Assembly (NCBI RefSeq): GCF_000515415.1
Contig: NZ_KI911783.1
Location: 6,931,831 to 6,995,830, forward strand
Reading direction: 5' to 3'
Length of the DNA: 64,000 nt
Origin: Bradyrhizobium sp. WSM1417
Lineage (GTDB): Bacteria; Pseudomonadota; Alphaproteobacteria; Rhizobiales; Xanthobacteraceae
Positions 48,382 to 56,015 of the stretch are shown here, in pieces. The translations under genes were made by a program, and so were the position numbers. Numbering within the stretch: the first letter of the stretch is position 1; the number at the start of each line of letters is the position of its first letter. The notes beneath the pieces were generated by a model. That model searched no databases. It was given only the letters and a program-made list of their open reading frames with translations, and was not told the DNA's origin.

Positions 48382-49017
48382 ATGGTTGTAGCCGGCCGCG
48401 AACATCTGCACGTCATCCAGGAGGAGGACAGCTCCAAACGCCGCCAGATCCTGGACGGGGCCCGCAAGGTGTTCATGGATCTCGGGTTTGACGGCGCCAG
48501 CATGGGCGAGATCGCCCGCGCGGCCCAGGTCTCCAAGGGCACGCTTTACGTCTACTTCGCCGACAAATGCGCGCTGTTCGAAGCCATCCTCGAGCAGGAG
48601 GCGCTCCAGCACGGTCAGGTCGCGTTCAATTTCGATCCCGCCCGCGATGTTGAAACCACGCTGAAGGATTTCGGCCGGGCCTACAATCGTCTGCTGTGCC
48701 GGCCCGGCGGCGGATCGGCGATCCGCACCGTGATGGCGATCGCCGAGCGCATGCCCGATCTCGGCCGCCGCTATTATGCGCGCGTGCTGGACAAATCCAT
48801 CAACCGCCTCTCCGACTATCTCAACACCCATGTCGCCTCCGGCGATCTCGAGATCGACGATTGCGATCTGGCGGCGTCGCAGTTCATGGAACTGTGCAAG
48901 GCCTCGCTGTTCCTGCCCTTCGTCTTCCAGGCCGCGCCCGCACCGTCGGAAGAGCGCATGAGCGAAGTCGTCGACAGCGCGACGCGGATGTTCCTGGCAG
49001 CTTATCGGGCGAAGTAG
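48382..49017 (+). CDS. TetR/AcrR family repressor
   Basis: A 211-residue regulator with an N-terminal helix-turn-helix (about 17-63; MGEIARAAQVSKGTLYVYFA is the recognition unit) and an all-helical ligand-binding domain of the AefR-like C-terminal type (about 90-205). It most probably represses the divergent HlyD-DHA2 exporter and itself through the palindrome at 48262. The inducer is unknown. Confidence 0.95.
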   Translation: MVVAGREHLHVIQEEDSSKRRQILDGARKVFMDLGFDGASMGEIARAAQVSKGTLYVYFADKCALFEAILEQEALQHGQVAFNFDPARDVETTLKDFGRAYNRLLCRPGGGSAIRTVMAIAERMPDLGRRYYARVLDKSINRLSDYLNTHVASGDLEIDDCDLAASQFMELCKASLFLPFVFQAAPAPSEERMSEVVDSATRMFLAAYRAK

Positions 49018-49070
49018 CGGCAAGCCGGGCCTGCGTTGCAGGCCGTTTCGGCAGCATTATATTTGGGCTC

Positions 49071-49406
49071 ATGTCCCGTGATCTCCGCCCGCCCGTCGAT
49101 ATCCTCCATTACGAGATTGTCCAGGAACAGGCCTCCGCGCTCGGACGGATGGGCCGCACGCTCGAACAGGCGCTGGCGCGCCTGCGCGAGTTCGACGCCG
49201 CCCATGCCCTCCCCGAGGTGCCGGCCTCGATGCAGCCGGCCCGACGCAAGCTGGTGATGGAGGCCGGCCACGCGCTCTGGATGTTGGTGGTGCAGCGTGA
49301 GGCCTCCGGCTTGCGCGACAGCCGCCACATCATGCGGACCTACAATGTCCCGGCCGAGGTGCAGCTGTGCATGGGGCTGGTGCCGGCACCGTCGAAGTCG
49401 ACCTGA
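49071..49406 (+). CDS. DUF6665-like small protein
   Basis: A 111-residue protein with the pattern LHYEIVQEQASALGRMGRTL, then LVMEAGHALWMLVVQREASG, LRDSRHIMRTYNVPAEV and a short tail. The Glu-rich first helix and the WxxxVQRE.xGLRD block resemble DUF6665 proteins as I recall them; function unknown. The ATG at 49071 is chosen because upstream in-frame starts overlap the TetR gene. Its last 60 bases are duplicated at 51039-51127 with coding-like substitutions. Confidence 0.7.
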   Translation: MSRDLRPPVDILHYEIVQEQASALGRMGRTLEQALARLREFDAAHALPEVPASMQPARRKLVMEAGHALWMLVVQREASGLRDSRHIMRTYNVPAEVQLCMGLVPAPSKST

Positions 49407-49525
49407 AAATAATTTCTACGGCGCCGGGCGCTAGACAAGGCCGTTACCACGGCGATGATTGCGATGGATGCAAGGGCGTAGAAAGAGACCATGGTCCCAT
49501 ACCACCTGTTCCAAAGCTCTATCAT
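49340..49525 (-). CDS. Possible 61-aa single-span membrane protein
   Basis: An ATG at 49525 with a strong GAGGAG site (8-base spacer) opens a 61-residue ORF: MIELWNRWYGTMVSFYALAS, then a membrane helix IAIIAVVTALSS, a basic stop ARRRRN and a tail. Its last 66 bases are antisense to the DUF6665-like gene. In the duplicated copy the substitutions fit the sense gene better than this ORF. It is the same strand as the ion-channel gene. Real but short, or chance. Confidence 0.33.
   Translation of the reverse strand: MIELWNRWYGTMVSFYALASIAIIAVVTALSSARRRRNYFQVDFDGAGTSPMHSCTSAGTL
49347..49435. repeat. 89-bp direct repeat, copy A
   Basis: This segment, from GTCCCGGCCGAGGTGCAGCT to GCGCTAGA, spans the last 60 bases of the DUF6665-like gene plus 29 bases after it. 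It recurs in the same orientation at 51039-51127 without gaps and with roughly 13-16 mismatches. Homology stops abruptly on both sides. Confidence 0.9.
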
Positions 49526-49628
49526 GTGCGGGCTCCTCGCGAGCGGGCACCCACGACCGAAAAACGCCATCCACTCCGGCACCGCTCCTGATGATGGCAA
49601 TACGTTTCGATCGCCGAGGTAGCAACAG

Positions 49629-50414
49629 CTACGCCAAACCTTCATCGGGAATATTGAGAACAGCGCCGCATGCCTTGCAATGCACGGCATCGCTCTCATG
49701 CCGCTGCAGTCCGCAAGTTGGGCAAGGAAATCTGACCTTGTTCGGACTCAACAATGCGCGCGCAAGATTGAAGAACAGGGTTACGCCGAAAATCATGATC
49801 ACGACGGTTATCAAACGACCTATTGTGCCTGGCAGGGTGATATCGCCAAAGCCAGTCGTCGTCAGCGCGGTGACCGTGAAATACAGGGCGTCAGCATAAT
49901 TCCGAATCTGATCGTTACGAAACTTCTGGGTCTCGTAGACTATCCCCGTCATGACAAATATGAAAACCGCAAGGTTCGTGACGGCAAAGATGACCTCCTC
50001 GTTGCGACGGAAGAATGACGAATCCATGCGCAACCTAGCGAGCATCTGGTAGTCACGAAGCAGTCCCAGTGTCCGCAAAATCCGCAGAAAGCCGCCAGCC
50101 TCGCCAGCGAGGGGCGCCAGGAATGAAACGATGGCGACCATGTCAGCCCATGTCGAGAGGCGGCCAAACTTTCGAAGCGGGTGCCGGTCGGCGAGTAGGC
50201 GTGCTGAAAAATCGGCCAATATCATTGCGCCGAATAGCAGGTCGAAGGTTTCGATGATCTCACTGGGGTGCAGGAACGACGTTCCGATGATGAACAGTAT
50301 GGTAACAACATCAAACGCGAGCAAAGCATAGCGGAAACCAACGGCGCTCGGCGTTGTACCCTCGTAGAGGCGACGGACGCGGCTTCTCAGGGAGGTGTGG
50401 TTCACAGCTGCCAT
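49629..50414 (-). CDS. Potassium-channel-like protein with C-terminal zinc ribbon
   Basis: A 261-residue voltage-gated-type channel subunit. Helices S1-S4 lie in residues 25-125, with an Arg-bearing S4-like stretch FLRILRTLGLLRDYQMLARL. The pore loop carries the selectivity filter TTTGFGDIT, followed by the inner helix LITVVIMIFGVTLFFNLA. Unusually, the C-terminus is a four-cysteine ribbon, CPTCGLQRHESDAVHCKACG. The ATG at 50414 is preferred; TTG at 50450 is possible. GC is lower than the core genes. Confidence 0.86.
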   Translation of the reverse strand: MAAVNHTSLRSRVRRLYEGTTPSAVGFRYALLAFDVVTILFIIGTSFLHPSEIIETFDLLFGAMILADFSARLLADRHPLRKFGRLSTWADMVAIVSFLAPLAGEAGGFLRILRTLGLLRDYQMLARLRMDSSFFRRNEEVIFAVTNLAVFIFVMTGIVYETQKFRNDQIRNYADALYFTVTALTTTGFGDITLPGTIGRLITVVIMIFGVTLFFNLARALLSPNKVRFPCPTCGLQRHESDAVHCKACGAVLNIPDEGLA

Positions 50415-50450
50415 GCTCGCAGTTTGCACAGATGATTGCAGCTGGGACAA

Positions 50451-50637
50451 CCCTCGCGCCTGGGAGATCTAAGTCAGTGCGACGAGTTCGAGCTGGTTGA
50501 CGCTTCCGTGACAGTCCGCAGCACCAGCGTCAGGTGGCTGTTACCGAGATGGATTATCATCGGCAACCTCGATGCTATCGGCTCAAGTTCGCCTGCTTTC
50601 CTCCACTGAAACGCAGCGCCGGGTCTGCTGTATACAT
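50451..50637. other. Short intergenic stretch
   Basis: Upstream of the channel gene and downstream of the small charged protein, both minus strand. It presumably holds the channel promoter. No gene or repeat recognised. Confidence 0.4.
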
Positions 50638-50826
50638 TCACCCTTTTTGTTTCTCTTCGGCGTTTCTTCCATCCGAGCTTTTGGAGCGTTCTTCGAAGCG
50701 ATCAGCGCCCTTCGCTAAATCGTGTCCCGTCTTTCTCTCGTTTTTCGCTTCTTCCTTGGCAGTCGCCTCGCGCAAGCCTTCAGCGGCCCGTTCTCCAGGA
50801 TTCGATGATTTTCGTTCGTCATCCAT
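50638..50826 (-). CDS. Small highly charged hydrophilic protein, 62 aa
   Basis: The protein (MDDERKSSNPGERAAEGLRE at the start) is almost half Glu, Asp, Lys and Arg, with no hydrophobic core, suggesting an intrinsically disordered, stress-type protein. The ATG at 50826 has GGAAGG at 8 bases. An EcfG-like promoter lies about 80 bases upstream, which fits a general-stress gene. I recognise no named family. Confidence 0.6.
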   Translation of the reverse strand: MDDERKSSNPGERAAEGLREATAKEEAKNERKTGHDLAKGADRFEERSKSSDGRNAEEKQKG

Positions 50827-50904
50827 GTGAAGCACCTTCCCTGATAACGACAGGCTTTTCCAGGAATACTCCGTGCCTGTCTCAGCTGGGCTGTAGCAAA
50901 CTTC

Positions 50905-50929
50905 AACAGGATCGCTTGGAGATTGTTCC
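50905..50929 (-). promoter_or_regulatory. EcfG-type general stress promoter
   Basis: On the minus strand GGAAC (forward 50925-50929), a 16-base spacer, then TGTT (forward 50905-50908). The alphaproteobacterial EcfG consensus is GGAAC-N16/17-CGTT, so only one base differs. The untranslated leader would be roughly 70 bases. A second, poorer candidate is GGAGT-N18-CGTT (forward 50846-50872). Confidence 0.55.
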
Positions 50930-51038
50930 AGTTCGGTTGAAGCTAGTGCGTTTACTGGCCCGAAGCTGACTTCAGACGAGCCGCGCAGTCCATGTGCGCT
51001 AAAGGATATCGAAGATTACAAACAGCACCTTCGCTCCG

Positions 51039-51127
51039 GTCCCGGCCGAGGTGCAGCTGTGCATGGGGCAGGTCCCAGCGTCCTCGAAGTCGGCCTCGGA
51101 ATGATTTCTACGGCGCCGTGCGCTAGA
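51039..51127. repeat. 89-bp direct repeat, copy B (gene-tail remnant)
   Basis: Same orientation as copy A. Read in the gene frame it encodes VPAEVQLCMGQVPASSKSAS, then E and a stop, clearly a diverged tail of a DUF6665-like protein. The rest of that gene is missing: the sequence before 51039 has no similarity to it. The 148 bases from here to the Ada-type gene contain nothing I can assign. Confidence 0.88.
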
Positions 51128-51275
51128 GCGTGTACTCATCGAGCGGCCGGCCACCTGATGTCCGGCTTAACGCCAACACTGGCCGACGAGCGGATGGCTT
51201 CCGAGGTCGCAGATGGGCAAACAAGAGACGTGTGCGCTCGGCTGACGATCTGTCCGCTTCACCGAAAGCCGACGT

Positions 51276-51848
51276 TTACGTGGCACTCGGTTTGCGGGCA
51301 CGCCTGATCTGCGTTGGCGGTCGCCGATAAACCTCAGCGAACACCGTATTGAATCGCCGCAAGCTACCGAAGCCTGCGCGCACGGCGATCTCCGACATCG
51401 TGAGATCGGTCTCGTCCAGAAACCGCTTCGCCCGCTGCACGCGTGTCGTCTGGGCGACTTGAACCGGGCTTGCACCGAGATGCCTTTGGAAGAGCCGGGA
51501 CAAATGTCTCGAACCGATCCCGAGACGATCGGCCAAAGTCTCGACACTGCCGTCATCAAGTGCACCGTCCGCGATGAGCCGGAGCGCACGTTCGACAGTG
51601 GTGCGTGTTCCCTTCCATGCAGGCGAGAAAGGAGCAGCCTCGGGCCTGCACCTCAGACACGGTCGGAAACCCGCAAGTTCGGCCGCCGCTGCCGACGGAT
51701 AGAACATTACGTTGGCCGCCTTGGCTGGGCGCACCGGACAGACCGGGCGGCAGTAGATACGTGTCGTGCGAACGCCAGAAAAGAATAGGCCGTCGAAGCG
51801 ACGATCCCGCCTAACGCGTGCCCGTTCGCATTCTTCGATATCGAGCAT
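51276..51848 (-). CDS. Ada-type zinc domain plus AraC HTH, no repair domain
   Basis: A 190-residue protein with the methyl-phosphotriester-sensing Ada domain: Cys33, Cys37, Cys64 and Cys67 in IYCRPVCPVRP and FRPCLRCRPE, the same spacing as Ada Cys38/42/69/72. An AraC-type DNA-binding domain follows (about 85-185; MSEIAVRAGFGSLRRFNTVF). It stops at PTQIRRARKPSAT, where related proteins continue into an AlkA glycosylase or methyltransferase domain. It may be an AdaA-like regulator or the surviving front of a truncated Ada-AlkA fusion. GAGGA precedes the ATG at 51848. Confidence 0.85.
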   Translation of the reverse strand: MLDIEECERARVRRDRRFDGLFFSGVRTTRIYCRPVCPVRPAKAANVMFYPSAAAAELAGFRPCLRCRPEAAPFSPAWKGTRTTVERALRLIADGALDDGSVETLADRLGIGSRHLSRLFQRHLGASPVQVAQTTRVQRAKRFLDETDLTMSEIAVRAGFGSLRRFNTVFAEVYRRPPTQIRRARKPSAT

Positions 51849-51997
51849 TGAGTTCCTCGAGGATAGCCGGCGACGGAGTCCGATTCCGGCGAGCGCGCAG
51901 AGTGCCCCTTCTGGTATGTAGATGTCCAGGAACACCGGAGCCGCGGATAAGCAACGTTCTGGACAATCCGGTATCCAACAACAAGAGGAATTGAGAG

Positions 51998-52918
51998 ATG
52001 CGCGTTCTCATCGTTGGCGCAGGGGCCATTGGCGGATACTTCGGCGGCAGGATGCTGCAAGCCGGCCGCGACATCACCTTTCTGGTGCGGCCGCGCCGTG
52101 CCTCGGAGCTTGCCGCCGCAGGCCTCGTGATCAAAAGCCCGAATGGCGACGTAACGCTGAAGCATCCGCCCGTCGTCCAGGCCGACACCATCAAGGACAA
52201 GTTTGACGTCGTGCTGTTGAGTTGCAAGGCCTACGACCTCGACGATGCGATCAAGTCGTTCGCGCCGGCGGTAAGCGAGAGGACCGTGATCATCCCGCTG
52301 CTCAACGGTATGCGTCATCTGGACGTTCTCGACGAAAAAATTGGCGCGAGCCAGGTGCTGGGCGGGCTCTGCCTGATTGCAGTGACACTGAACGACAAGC
52401 GAGAAGTAGTCCAGCTGGCCCCGGTGCAGTCGCTTGGTTTCGGCGAGCGCGACGGCAAACTGTCAGACCGGGTTCGCGCCATCGAGGACGTCGTCAGAAG
52501 CTGTAATTTCGACGGCGCGGCGAGCGAGACCGTCCTGCAAGATATGTGGGAGAAATGGGTGTTCCTCGCGTCGATCGCGGCCTCGACCAGCCTGATGCGC
52601 GCCCCAATCGGCATGATTCTGGCGGCGTCCGGCGGTAAGGACTTCCTGCTTGGCATTCTCGACGAATGCAGGGCGGTCGCGACCGTGGAGGGCTATCCGC
52701 CCCGTGCGCCTGCGCTGGAACGCGCGACAGGGATGTTGACCACGGAAGGCTCACCGCTCACCGCATCGATGTTCCGCGACATTAAGGCGGGCCAACTGAT
52801 CGAAGCCGATCATGTGATTGGCGACCTGATTGCGCGCGCTGATACAGCTAAAGTTCCGGTGCCCCGGCTGCGCACGGCCTACACGCATCTGAAGGCCTAC
52901 GAGCAAACGCGCGATTGA
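51998..52918 (+). CDS. 2-dehydropantoate 2-reductase family protein
   Basis: A 306-residue NADPH-dependent reductase of the ApbA/PanE family. The Rossmann motif MRVLIVGAGAIGGYFGGRML, the VVLLSCKAYDLDDAIKSF segment with the catalytic Lys, LNGMRHLDVLDEKIG with the Asn-Gly motif, and the C-terminal GSPLTASMFRDIKAGQLIEA with catalytic Glu are present. It may make pantoate, but the neighbouring MFS gene 19 bases downstream and lack of pan genes suggest a different small 2-keto acid. The start ATG has GAGG and GAGAG upstream. Confidence 0.88.
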   Translation: MRVLIVGAGAIGGYFGGRMLQAGRDITFLVRPRRASELAAAGLVIKSPNGDVTLKHPPVVQADTIKDKFDVVLLSCKAYDLDDAIKSFAPAVSERTVIIPLLNGMRHLDVLDEKIGASQVLGGLCLIAVTLNDKREVVQLAPVQSLGFGERDGKLSDRVRAIEDVVRSCNFDGAASETVLQDMWEKWVFLASIAASTSLMRAPIGMILAASGGKDFLLGILDECRAVATVEGYPPRAPALERATGMLTTEGSPLTASMFRDIKAGQLIEADHVIGDLIARADTAKVPVPRLRTAYTHLKAYEQTRD

Positions 52919-52937
52919 TTGCGCATACGGTGCGTAC

Positions 52938-54218
52938 TTGGCAAGTCGTCGCCCTGCCCTCAGATCAGGACACCTAACTCTGCAGATCCCCGAGCTTCGA
53001 CAATCGCGATTTCAGGGCTGGTCCGTCGTTTGGGCCGCGTTTGTAATCGCGGTCTTCGGATGGGGTGTCGGATTTTATAGTCCGGGAGTGCTCTTGCTGA
53101 CGTTGCACGCTTCCAAGGGCTGGCCGGTCGCAATGATCTCTAGCGCGATCACTGCGCACTTCCTGATCGGGGCAGCACTGATTGTGTACTTACCCGAAGC
53201 TCACAGATCACTTGGGTTGGCGCAGACAACGATCATCGGCGCGGTTCTCGCAGGCGCAGGGATCGTGGCCTGGTCAGTCGCGTCAGCTCCGTGGCAATTG
53301 TTCGGGGCGGCAGCAATCTCGGGGAGTGGTTGGGCAGCGACGAGCGGTGCGGCGATCAACGCGATGGTCGCTCCATGGTTCGATCGAGATCGACCAATGG
53401 CCATCGGCTTGGCATTCAACGGCGCAAGCATCGGCGGCGTCATGTTTCCACCGTTGCTTATTTTGCTGATCGCCAAGATTGGGGTTGAGGCGGCGGCGGT
53501 CGCGGTAGGTATCGCCATGCCGCTGGTCATAATACCTCTTTCGATTTTTTACCTGCGCCGTGATCCGAAGGGACTCGGTCTGGCGCCCGACGGGCTGCTT
53601 ATCGACAGCAAGCCCCACGTCGCTGCCCCATCGACGCGTAGTCCTCGTAAAGACCTCATCAAGACCAAGGGTTTCATGACACTTTCAGTGGCCTTCGCGT
53701 TGGCTCTATTCGCTCAAGTCGGACTGCTAACGCACTTGCTGACCCGAATATCCCCATTGCTCGGCGAGAACGGGGCTGCCGCCGCAGTCAGTATGGTGAC
53801 GACATCCGCTGTTTTGGGCCGCACTCTGCTAGGCTGGACGATCGGAGGCCGTGATCGCCGCCTGGCTGCATCCGCGAACTTTCTTCTCCAAAGCGCCGGC
53901 GTTGCATTGATGATCATCTCAGATGCGCCCACGATTGTACTGGTTGGTTGCGTGCTGTTTGGTCTCGGCGTCGGTAACGTTGTTTCCCTTCCCCCGCTTA
54001 TCGCGCAACATGAGTTTCGTCCGGCCGACGTCGGTACGGTCGTCGCGCTCGTGGTGGCGTTCAATCAAGCTGTCTTTGCGTTGGCTCCTGCTATCCTCGG
54101 CGTACTTCGGGACATTTCGACGAGCTACGTGGTGCCGTTCGCCTTGGCCGCGGCAATGCAAATCGTAGCCGCGTTGATTGTGCTCATAAGGCCTCCAAGA
54201 AGGTCGGCTGGTGAGTAG
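52938..54218 (+). CDS. MFS transporter, monocarboxylate-type
   Basis: A transporter of about 410-426 residues with twelve helices. The opening QGWSVVWAAFVIAVFGWGVG then FYSPGVLLLTL and the glycine-rich FGAAAISGSGWAATSGAAIN, plus VAPWFDRDRPMAIGLAFNG, resemble OFA/monocarboxylate-type MFS proteins. Codon use is less GC-biased than in the dcw genes. The start is unclear: TTG at 52938 or CTG near 52980, neither with a good ribosome site. Position 19 bases after the PanE-like gene suggests a shared substrate. Confidence 0.85.
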   Translation: MASRRPALRSGHLTLQIPELRQSRFQGWSVVWAAFVIAVFGWGVGFYSPGVLLLTLHASKGWPVAMISSAITAHFLIGAALIVYLPEAHRSLGLAQTTIIGAVLAGAGIVAWSVASAPWQLFGAAAISGSGWAATSGAAINAMVAPWFDRDRPMAIGLAFNGASIGGVMFPPLLILLIAKIGVEAAAVAVGIAMPLVIIPLSIFYLRRDPKGLGLAPDGLLIDSKPHVAAPSTRSPRKDLIKTKGFMTLSVAFALALFAQVGLLTHLLTRISPLLGENGAAAAVSMVTTSAVLGRTLLGWTIGGRDRRLAASANFLLQSAGVALMIISDAPTIVLVGCVLFGLGVGNVVSLPPLIAQHEFRPADVGTVVALVVAFNQAVFALAPAILGVLRDISTSYVVPFALAAAMQIVAALIVLIRPPRRSAGE

Positions 54219-54261
54219 ATCTTCGGACGAACCCAGCGGTGGAGCCAGTGCCTGCAATGGG

Positions 54262-55944
54262 TCTTGGTCGTGTAAAAACGCTGTTGCATGACGCGGACCG
54301 GCGCGGTCGAACTCAGGCTATCGCGGCCCGATCAATTTGGGCAAGTTTTACAGCCGCTCGACCAGAACTCATCCTGAGGCAATGTCGGGGGCTCTTTTAC
54401 GCGCCGCCCCATGAACCGCAACGGCGCGCGGCAACGCCCGTATCACGCCCTCACCGCCGCCAGCAGCGGTTTCATCCCGACGATGTTCAGCACGCGTGTC
54501 AGATTGTAGCCGAGCACGCACAGCGCCATCTCGGTCGCAACTTTCGGCAGGGTCACGCACAAGAAGTGCGTCGCGCCCATGCGCATCTTCAGTGTGCCGA
54601 ACCTATGCTCGACGGTCTCGCGGCGTGTGCGCATGGCGTTTGGATTCTTGTCGAGCCGCGCCTGAGCGCGTTCGAGAACGTCCTCGTGCACCCATCGCTT
54701 GATACGGCGTTGTGGGCTCGGCGTGCACTTCGATTTGAGTGGACAGGTTTTGCAGGCGTTCGTCCAATAGTTGCGCAGCTTCTGGCCGTCTTCGTCGTTG
54801 GTATAATAATATTTGAGTTTCTCACCGGCAGGGCAGCGATAAACATCCTCATTTGGCAGATAAGCAAAGTCCTGTTTGCCGAAGCGTCCCGAAGCCTTCG
54901 CACCCGATGTCATCGGCTTGGGCAAAGTCACCGTGATGCCAGATTGCTCGCACGCCACGATTTCTTCACCCTTGAAGTAGCCGCGATCGGCAACAACATC
55001 GAGCGTGTCGGCCTCAAGAACGGCTTTGGCTTGCCGGGCTATGTTTGCAAGTTGCGACCGGTCCGAGCCGCTTGTTGTCACCTCGTGCGCGACGATCAGA
55101 TGGTTTTCTGTATCGACCGCCGTCTGCACGTTGTAGCCGACGACGCCAGAACCACGGCCGCTCGTGGCCATCGAACGGCTGTCGGAATCAGTGAACGATA
55201 TCTGCTGATCGGGCGACGCCAGAACCTGTTTTTCAATCGCTGCGAGTTTCGCCATTTCAACGGTCAGATTTTTGAGTCGTTCTTTGATCCGCGTCTTTTT
55301 TAACTCCAGTGTTTCCGACGGCTCCTGCCGGTCGGCGGCATCGAGCTGAGCGAGATAGCGCGCAACACTCTCCTCCAATTGCGTGCGCCGCCGCTCGACT
55401 TTGCCGCGCGTGAAGTTCTTATCGCGATTATTGACTGCTTTGAATTTGCTGCCGTCGATCGCAACGCTGGCTGTCGCGAGCAAGCCCATCTTGCGGCACA
55501 CCTCGACGAATCGCGCGCAGACCTTTTTGATGCCGGGACCATTGTCCTTGCGGAAATCGGCAATCGTTTTGTGATCGGGCGCAAGCCTGGCGAGCAGCCA
55601 CATCACTTCGACATTGCGGCCAGCTTCACGCTCAAGCCGGCGGCTCGAATGGACACGGTTGAGATAACCGTAAATGTAGAGCCCTAAGAGCGCGGCCGGA
55701 TGATACGACGGCCTACCTGTGCCGGCAGGCTCAACGCCACCGAACCCAAGTTCAGCCAGATCGAGGGCTGCAACGAAGGCGTCGATCACGTGAACCGGAT
55801 TGTCATCTGCAACCCAGTCGTCCAGGCATTCCGGCAACAAAGTAGATTGCCCGCGATCAGCTCCTTGAACGAAACGAGCCATGCCAGCCCCCGCCGATTC
55901 AGTGCGGGAATCATAGTAGGCACGGCGTTTTCACACAGCCAGGG
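54262..55944 (-). mobile_element. IS1182-family insertion sequence
   Basis: The element holds one full transposase gene. Imperfect terminal inverted repeats of about 26 bases are seen: left end TCTTGGTCGTGTAAAAACGC (from 54262), right end on the opposite strand CCCTGGCTGTGTGAAAACGC (from 55944), matching at 18 of 26 positions. Total length of about 1.68 kb is normal. I could not identify a certain target duplication. It lies between the MFS gene and the Crp/Fnr gene and interrupts no recognisable gene. Confidence 0.8.
54443..55882 (-). CDS. IS1182-family transposase, intact
   Basis: A 479-residue DDE transposase. The N-terminal DUF772 domain contains YHPAALLGLYIYGYLNRVHS; the three catalytic acids lie in VAIDGSKFKAVN, DVVADRGYFKGEE and RRETVEHRFGTLKM; a four-cysteine segment around CKTCPLKSKCTP is typical of IS1182/ISNCY-like enzymes. 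No frameshift or stop interrupts it, so the copy may be active. The first Met, at 55882, has no strong ribosome site. Confidence 0.95.
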   Translation of the reverse strand: MARFVQGADRGQSTLLPECLDDWVADDNPVHVIDAFVAALDLAELGFGGVEPAGTGRPSYHPAALLGLYIYGYLNRVHSSRRLEREAGRNVEVMWLLARLAPDHKTIADFRKDNGPGIKKVCARFVEVCRKMGLLATASVAIDGSKFKAVNNRDKNFTRGKVERRRTQLEESVARYLAQLDAADRQEPSETLELKKTRIKERLKNLTVEMAKLAAIEKQVLASPDQQISFTDSDSRSMATSGRGSGVVGYNVQTAVDTENHLIVAHEVTTSGSDRSQLANIARQAKAVLEADTLDVVADRGYFKGEEIVACEQSGITVTLPKPMTSGAKASGRFGKQDFAYLPNEDVYRCPAGEKLKYYYTNDEDGQKLRNYWTNACKTCPLKSKCTPSPQRRIKRWVHEDVLERAQARLDKNPNAMRTRRETVEHRFGTLKMRMGATHFLCVTLPKVATEMALCVLGYNLTRVLNIVGMKPLLAAVRA

Positions 55945-56015
55945 TCAAAAGCCGCCCATCATGCTCAAGGCGGAGACTTCCGTTGCGTCGGTAAGCTGAC
56001 CTTACTCGTCCACGC

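Noticed and set aside
54239..55303. Plus-strand ORF of 354 codons
   Set aside because: Antisense to the IS1182 transposase and crossing the element's left end.
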